Shown here piece by piece: positions 59,229-64,000 of a stretch of DNA of 64,000 nt. The notes under the pieces are model-generated. The model searched no databases and was not told where the DNA came from. It saw only the letters and a list, made by a program, of their open reading frames with translations. Made by a program: the position numbers and the translations under genes. The stretch comes from Taklimakanibacter lacteus (GTDB taxonomy: Bacteria > Pseudomonadota > Alphaproteobacteria > Rhizobiales > Aestuariivirgaceae): the NCBI GenBank assembly GCA_003576695.1, contig QOZQ01000009.1:124001-188000 (forward strand). Reading direction: 5' to 3'. Each line of letters begins with the position of its first letter. The stretch's first letter is position 1.

Positions 59229-59474
59229 ATGCTTCGCCTTCAGTCCCGCAAGTTTCTTCAGATCGTCCTCGGCCTTGCCGTGGCGCTCGGCATTGCGGCG
59301 ACGCGCACGGAGAAGGTCTTCGCCGAAATGCAGTCGAGCCTTCCGCATGAAGCGGGGACCATCGCGACCGTCCTTGGCCACACTGTTCCTGAGCCTTTCG
59401 ATCCGGCGCGCGTGCCGCAATCGGGCGGCATGGCCTCGCGCCTGCTTGCCGGCATCAGCGTGAAGCTGGGCTAG
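59229..59474 (+). CDS. Small putative exported protein
   Basis: This 81-residue frame starts MLRLQSRKFLQIVLGLAVAL, a plausible signal peptide with cleavage near VFA, leaving a mature part of about 50 residues (EMQSSLPHEAGTIATVLG onward). TTGAGGA lies about ten bases before the ATG. I do not recognise it. GC-rich DNA gives many false short frames, so it needs support from relatives. Confidence 0.42.
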   Translation: MLRLQSRKFLQIVLGLAVALGIAATRTEKVFAEMQSSLPHEAGTIATVLGHTVPEPFDPARVPQSGGMASRLLAGISVKLG

Positions 59475-59556
59475 GCCCGCAAGGCCGAGGCCGGCGGCGC
59501 GCGACAAGCGAGGAATGCCGGGATCGCGGCAACCACGGCCGATCCGGCAATAGTAC

Positions 59557-60591
59557 TCAATTTCGTTTGTTCGCCGCCGACAGGCGGGCGATCTCGGGGC
59601 GCACCAGTCGGCCCTGGATGTCGCGGAAGGAGTTCCGGAAGGCGCGCGGCGACTGTCCGAACTGCGCCTTGAAGGCGCGGGTAAAAACCGCCGGATAGGA
59701 GAAGCCGCAGGCGACCGCGATGTCCTTGATGTCGCCTTCCTCATAAAAGAGCAGGTTGCGCGCCGCCTGGAGCCGGATCAGCAGATAGAGTTGTGTCGGC
59801 GTCTGGCCGAATTCGCGCCCGCAATAGCGCTCGAGCGTCCGGACCGAGATGCCGAGCTCTTCCGCCAAGCGGCGCGGGCTCAAGGGAAAATCAAGATGCC
59901 GTTCCATGAGGGCGACGAGCTGGCGCGAGAGCGACGGTTCGGCATTGATTGTCGTTCCTTCGACACGCTGCGCCTGGGTGGCATTGCGCGGCGTGTGGAT
60001 GAGCGCATTGGCGACTTCACGCGCCAGCGCCGCACCTCGCAGGCGTCCGATGAGATCGAGCATCAGATCGAGCATGCCGACACCGCCGGCGCAGAAGCCG
60101 AGCTGCCGGTCGAGAAGATAGAGCCGGTTCTCGATCGAAGCTTCGGGGAAATGCTCGAGATAAGCGGGCATCGCTTCCCAATGGATGACGAGCTTGCGTT
60201 CGCCGGTGAGGCCCGCCATGGCGAGCGCGAAGGCGCCGGTGTCGACGCCGATGACCGTCGATCCGTGCCGATAGGCGGCGCGCAGCGCCGACAGGAGCTG
60301 TGGCGAGGTGTTCTGGGTCGGCAGGTTGCCTTCGAGCAGGATCAGGTAATCGCAGTGCGGCAGGGTGGCGAGATCATTGTGCACCTCGATGCGCATGCCG
60401 TTGCTGGCGCGCACCGGCTGGCCGGTTTCGGAGACGAACAGCCAGTCGAAAAGGTCCTGGCCGCTGTTCTGGTTGGCAATGCGCAGCGCCTCTGTCGCCA
60501 GGATGAAGGCGTTGAGCGGAAATTCCGGCTGCAGAATGAAGGCGAAGCGCGGCCGCGTCTCGGGAAGTGCGCTTCGGCGTGGGTCAATCAT
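59557..60591 (-). CDS. GlxA-family transcriptional regulator (DJ-1/PfpI-like + AraC)
   Basis: This 344-residue regulator has an N-terminal DJ-1/PfpI-like domain (about 15-185) and a C-terminal AraC-type DNA-binding domain with two helix-turn-helix units (about 220-330, LAEELGISVRTLERYC and IKDIAVACGFSYPAVFTRAFK). The usual nucleophile Cys of DJ-1-like enzymes is Thr (VDTGAF), as expected for a ligand sensor. Regulators of this type often control quaternary-amine or related catabolism. It is divergent from the sugar ABC operon across 180 bases, so it may control that operon. Confidence 0.9.
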   Translation of the reverse strand: MIDPRRSALPETRPRFAFILQPEFPLNAFILATEALRIANQNSGQDLFDWLFVSETGQPVRASNGMRIEVHNDLATLPHCDYLILLEGNLPTQNTSPQLLSALRAAYRHGSTVIGVDTGAFALAMAGLTGERKLVIHWEAMPAYLEHFPEASIENRLYLLDRQLGFCAGGVGMLDLMLDLIGRLRGAALAREVANALIHTPRNATQAQRVEGTTINAEPSLSRQLVALMERHLDFPLSPRRLAEELGISVRTLERYCGREFGQTPTQLYLLIRLQAARNLLFYEEGDIKDIAVACGFSYPAVFTRAFKAQFGQSPRAFRNSFRDIQGRLVRPEIARLSAANKRN

Positions 60592-60621
60592 GGGGCTGTC
60601 GTTCAGTGCAAAGTTTCTGAC

Positions 60622-60645
60622 GCTGAGTATCAGCTGAAATTCAGC
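60622..60645. promoter_or_regulatory. Overlapping palindromes between glxA-type gene and ABC operon
   Basis: GCTGA-GTA-TCAGC (60622-60634) overlaps GCTGAA-A-TTCAGC (60633-60645). The GCTGA units start 11 bases apart, one helical turn, in direct and inverted order. This is a good candidate operator for the adjacent AraC-type regulator. Confidence 0.5.
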
Positions 60646-60771
60646 CTTCTGTCAAAAACTCAAACCTGGGCCGGCCCGCCGCCACGCGGCTAAACCGGTC
60701 AAAAAGCTCAGGAAAATGGCTCGATAACAAAGCGAGGCATGCGGTTTGGTGCGTGCCCTTGGGAGGTTTGC

Positions 60772-62112
60772 ATGTCTGTGAGAACCACACTGAATGGAAC
60801 ATCGGCCCTGAACCGGCGCGGGCTTCTGAAAACCGCCGGCGCCGCCGCGGCCCTTCTGGCCGCACCGCGACTTGCCACGCGCCGTGCCAGTGCCGGCAAC
60901 CCGATCGAGATTGTCCATTGGAGCTGGCTGGCCGCGTCCGATGGCGAGATCTGGGCCAGGATGATTGCCGACTTCAACGAAGCGCATAAGGACAAGGGCG
61001 TCCAGATCAAGATGGAGGTGGTGCCCGAGGAGCAATATGTCACCAAGGTACTGGCGGCGGTCGCGACCGGCAAGGCGCCCGACTTCGGCTGGGGCACGGC
61101 CGGCAAGGGCGCGCAGCTGGCGCGCGATGAGGTGGTGATCCCGCTCGATGACCTGGTGGCGAAAGCAGGCCTCGACATCGCCGACTTCAGCGCGTCCTCG
61201 ATCGCAGCCTCGCGCTACCCCAAATACGACAACAAGATGTTCATGATCCCGATGGATCTCATGAGCCTGCAGCCCGAGATCAATCTCGATCATGTGAAGG
61301 AAGCGGGTCTCGATGCGGCGAATCCGCCTGCCGATGGCGCGACGCTGCTTGAATGGGCCAAGGCAATGACCAAGCGCGACGGCGACAAGGTCACGCGCTC
61401 CGGCATCATGATGACGGGATCTGGCGTCCAGCCCACCGTGACCTGGGGCATCGTCGCCGAGCAGATGGGCTTCAAGCGCGCCAGCGATGATTTGAAGACG
61501 GCCTGCGTCAATCCCGAGGCCGGCAAGCAGGCGATGCAATGGGTGCTCGATCTCTTCGACAAGCACAAGGTCTCGACCCGCGACGTCACCGATCGCTACA
61601 AGGCCTTCGGCACGGGGCAGGGCTCGATCTTCTGGACGGGACCGTGGACGCTCAATGGCTATGTCGGCCAGAAGCTTCCCTTCAAGACGGCTCTCTTCCC
61701 CAAGATCGGCGACAAGCATGTCACCTATTTCGAGGGTGGGGGCCTCGAGCTCTATCAGCAATCCGACACGGGTCGTTATGAGGCGACGATGCAGGCGGTC
61801 AAATGGCTGTCCGACAACAGCTTCCTATGGACGACCGTGGGCCGTGGCGCATCCCCGCGCAAATCGATCCTCGAGCGGCCGGACTACAAGACGACCGGGA
61901 ATAGCTGGGATGTGCGCGGCGCCTTCGTCGACGGCATGGACTTTGCCTCGGTCGGCGAGATCCCCGTCGTCAACGGACCCAACTTCACCATCTATTCCGG
62001 CGGCAATTTCCTTGCCAAGACTCTGGAAGGTGTGTGGTCGGGCCAGACCTCGATCGATGCCGCCATGACCCAGATCCAGACCCAGTGGCAGGCCGATCTC
62101 GATGAGGGCTGA
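60772..62112 (+). CDS. ABC transporter substrate-binding protein (sugar type)
   Basis: This 446-residue extracellular binding protein of the sugar (family 1) type has an N-terminal signal with a twin-arginine-like motif (NRRGLLKTAG) before the hydrophobic core, cleaved near residue 40. The mature part begins with a beta strand (IEIVHWSW) and has the usual two-lobe layout. GGGAGG precedes the ATG at 60772. It heads an operon with two permeases. The ligand is unknown; family 1 proteins bind oligosaccharides, polyols or glycerol phosphate. Confidence 0.93.
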   Translation: MSVRTTLNGTSALNRRGLLKTAGAAAALLAAPRLATRRASAGNPIEIVHWSWLAASDGEIWARMIADFNEAHKDKGVQIKMEVVPEEQYVTKVLAAVATGKAPDFGWGTAGKGAQLARDEVVIPLDDLVAKAGLDIADFSASSIAASRYPKYDNKMFMIPMDLMSLQPEINLDHVKEAGLDAANPPADGATLLEWAKAMTKRDGDKVTRSGIMMTGSGVQPTVTWGIVAEQMGFKRASDDLKTACVNPEAGKQAMQWVLDLFDKHKVSTRDVTDRYKAFGTGQGSIFWTGPWTLNGYVGQKLPFKTALFPKIGDKHVTYFEGGGLELYQQSDTGRYEATMQAVKWLSDNSFLWTTVGRGASPRKSILERPDYKTTGNSWDVRGAFVDGMDFASVGEIPVVNGPNFTIYSGGNFLAKTLEGVWSGQTSIDAAMTQIQTQWQADLDEG

Positions 62113-62187
62113 GTGATGATGGCGGGCGCCGTGGGCTAAGTCCAAGGCGCCCTTTCCTGCAAACCAGGGGAAGTGAACGGAACAGGC

Positions 62188-63090
62188 ATGAGCGCTGCCG
62201 CCCATAGCGTGGATGACGCACGCGGTCGAACACCGCGCGAGATCGACAAGGCCGGTTATGTCCTTGTCGCGTTCTTCGCCATTCCGTTCTTCCTGTTCAA
62301 CATCATGCCGGTGCTGTTCGGCTTCTATGTCGCCTTCACGCGCTGGAGCATCGTCGGCTCGCCGAAATGGGAAGGCCTCAGGAACTTCACCCGCGCCTTC
62401 AACGACCAGTGGGTGGCCGTCGCCTTCAAGAATATCCTGCTCTATGGCCTCATCATCGTGCCCTGCGTGACGGTGCTGGGACTGCTCTTCGCGCTCTTCG
62501 TCAACAAGCGCTATCCTCTGTCGGGGCTCGCGCGCACGCTGTTCTTCGCGCCGACTGTCGTCTCCGCCACGGTGATCGGCCTTGTCTGGGTGTGGCTGCT
62601 CGACACCCAGTTCGGCCTTGTCAATCACTATCTGTCCTTCTTCGGCATCGACAATATACCATGGCTGACCTCGACCCGCTGGTCGCTGGTAGGGGTCAGC
62701 ATCGCGTCTGTGTGGTGGGACCTGGGCCTTGCCTTCGTGCTGTTCCTGGCGGCGCTGCAGGACATTCCCGGCGAGATCAACGATGCGGCCATCGTCGATG
62801 GCGCCAATCGCTGGCAGCGTTTCCGTTACGTGATCCTGCCGCATCTGCGCCCGGTGATCAGCATGGTCGTCACCTTGCAGCTGATCTCCACCTTGCGCAT
62901 CTTCAGCCAGGTCTATGTCATGACCAATGGCGGCCCGGCGAGTTCCTCGTCTTCACCGATCCACTACATCTACAGCATGGCGATCGTTCGGAATCTGTTC
63001 GGCTATGCCTCCGCCATCGCCATCCTGCTTTTCGCGCTGATCCTCGCCATCACTTTCGCGCAGCGCTTCCTGCTCAAGGAGCGCGTGTGA
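62188..63090 (+). CDS. Sugar ABC transporter permease (MalF/UgpA type)
   Basis: This 300-residue inner-membrane permease has six membrane segments and the EAA loop (about 195-225), DAAIVDGANRWQRFRYVILPHLRP, which contacts the ATPase. The start may be ATG 62188 or GTG 62173; the GTG has AGGGGAA too close, so I prefer the ATG. Its stop overlaps the start of the second permease by one base. Confidence 0.94.
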   Translation: MSAAAHSVDDARGRTPREIDKAGYVLVAFFAIPFFLFNIMPVLFGFYVAFTRWSIVGSPKWEGLRNFTRAFNDQWVAVAFKNILLYGLIIVPCVTVLGLLFALFVNKRYPLSGLARTLFFAPTVVSATVIGLVWVWLLDTQFGLVNHYLSFFGIDNIPWLTSTRWSLVGVSIASVWWDLGLAFVLFLAALQDIPGEINDAAIVDGANRWQRFRYVILPHLRPVISMVVTLQLISTLRIFSQVYVMTNGGPASSSSSPIHYIYSMAIVRNLFGYASAIAILLFALILAITFAQRFLLKERV

Positions 63091-63956
63091 TGCCGCAATG
63101 GCTCGAACGCGAATTGGAGGAACGCCGTCTCAACCGGCTCGACCTCCTGATCTGGCCGGTGGGCCTCGCGGTCGCGACCCTGTGGGCCTTGCCTTTCGTC
63201 TGGATGGTTTCGACCTCGTTCAAGTTCCCGGCCGACGTGATGACGCAGGACATCGAATGGCTGCCGAGCCGGGTAACCTTCGACAACTACATCAAGGTCT
63301 TCGAATATCCGGTCGTGCGCTGGGGCATCAACAGCCTGATCCAGGCGACTTTGGCGACTTTCTTCTGCGTGCTGTTCGGCGCCATGGCGGGCTACGCGCT
63401 GGCGCGCATGCATTTCCCCGGCCGCAATCTGCTGTTCGTCATCTTCCTCGCCTCCCTGATGATCCCGGTCGAGGTATCGGTGATCCCGCTGCTGCTGGCT
63501 TTCGTGAAGGTCGGCTGGGCCAGCTCCTATCAGGCACTGATCCTGCCGGCGATCGGCAATGTGTTCAGCGTCTATATCTTCCGCCAGTTCTTCCTGACCT
63601 TCCCGGCCGAACTCGAAGACGCGGCCAAGATGGACGGCGCCGGTCCGTTCAATCTCTTCTTCCGCATCGCTTTGCCCCTGGCGCGCGCACCTGCCATTGC
63701 GGCCTCGGTCATCATCTTCACCTTGAACTGGAACAGCTTCCTGTGGCCGCTTCTCGTCACCTTCGATGAGAGCATGAAGACCCTGCCGGTGGGGGTCGCC
63801 GCCTTCACCCCGGTGGTCGGCACCCGCACCCAGATCGAGGGCTATAGCGTCGCCATGGCGGCGGTCACCATCCTCAGCATACCGAGCCTGCTGCTGTTCT
63901 GCTTCCTGCAGCGTTATTTCATCCAGGGCATCTCACAAGGCAGCATCAAGCAATGA
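63090..63956 (+). CDS. Sugar ABC transporter permease (MalG/UgpE type)
   Basis: This 288-residue partner permease has six membrane segments and the EAA loop EDAAKMDGAGPFNLFFRIALP. It pairs with the upstream permease. The stop overlaps a following ATG by four bases (ATGA), so the operon continues past the window end. No ATP-binding subunit is seen within the window. Confidence 0.94.
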   Translation: MPQWLERELEERRLNRLDLLIWPVGLAVATLWALPFVWMVSTSFKFPADVMTQDIEWLPSRVTFDNYIKVFEYPVVRWGINSLIQATLATFFCVLFGAMAGYALARMHFPGRNLLFVIFLASLMIPVEVSVIPLLLAFVKVGWASSYQALILPAIGNVFSVYIFRQFFLTFPAELEDAAKMDGAGPFNLFFRIALPLARAPAIAASVIIFTLNWNSFLWPLLVTFDESMKTLPVGVAAFTPVVGTRTQIEGYSVAMAAVTILSIPSLLLFCFLQRYFIQGISQGSIKQ

Positions 63957-64000
63957 GCGACAGACGCTACAGCCGCGCCGATCTCAAAGGCCCGCTTCCC
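63953..64000 (+). CDS. Partial gene at the window end
   Basis: The ATG at 63953 overlaps the stop of the second permease and opens a frame for at least 16 codons (MSDRRYSRADLKGPLP), cut off by the window. It is the fourth gene of the sugar importer operon and may encode a catabolic enzyme. The N terminus does not look like an ABC ATPase. I cannot identify it from 16 residues. Confidence 0.6.
   Translation, partial: MSDRRYSRADLKGPLP

Overview
The window looks like chromosomal backbone of a GC-rich alphaproteobacterium of the order Hyphomicrobiales (Rhizobiales). The signs are a long B12-dependent ribonucleotide reductase, the run NDUFA12 - mlaD - DUF2155 - aat - accC - accB - aroQ, the run rne - amidase - PBP1A - prfB, and a suf operon led by iscR with a second cysteine desulfurase. 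I cannot name the genus. There is no rRNA, tRNA, CRISPR array, prophage or insertion sequence that I can support.

Layout. 1-5.2 kb: a palindrome-rich stretch, a small OGFr-domain protein, and nrdJ on the minus strand with a NrdR-box pair, a DnaA box and a sigma70-like promoter upstream. 5.2-10.5 kb: an S41-like peptidase, a 14-TM drug exporter and a DedA-PAP2-LssY membrane fusion. 10.6-20.1 kb: the complex I factor NDUFA12, MlaD, a methyltransferase, DUF2155, an amidase, then minus-strand aat, accC-accB, aroQ, a DsbA-like oxidoreductase and an M48 protease. 20.2-28.5 kb: rne diverging from amiC, mrcA and prfB, the last with a classical +1 programmed frameshift. 28.5-37.4 kb: an orphan Rieske oxygenase, a YhdP/AsmA-like protein, tyrS, a DUF1343 (NamZ-like) protein, and an AhpD-like protein with an ECF41 sigma factor behind a perfect ECF41-type promoter. 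37.5-42.7 kb: katG/oxyR, an aquaporin, an orphan 90-residue protein and an alpha/beta hydrolase. 42.9-50.8 kb: iscR - iscS-like - sufB - two small membrane proteins - sufC - sufD - sufS - sufT - sufA - tfoX-like. 50.9-60.6 kb: a flippase with a glycosyltransferase, a DEAD-box helicase, a secreted protein with a duplicated domain, an acyltransferase-like protein, amt with a small membrane protein, and a GlxA-type regulator. 60.8-64 kb: a sugar-type ABC importer operon that runs off the window.

How it fits together. Three blocks deal with redox or iron stress: katG/oxyR, the ECF41-AhpD pair and the suf operon. Another set serves the envelope: amiC, mrcA, the DUF1343 protein, MlaD, the YhdP-like protein and the DedA-PAP2 fusion. 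Housekeeping includes dNTP synthesis, fatty acid initiation, RNA decay and translation termination. I see no single novel multi-gene system. The best leads are regulatory or small-protein observations: the palindrome cluster at 197-295; the combined NrdR/DnaA control of nrdJ; an 89-bp dispersed repeat with a conserved hairpin stem and a changed loop; an unlisted 57-residue membrane protein inside the suf operon; and a hairpin pair at 55.75-55.82 kb that may be a small RNA.
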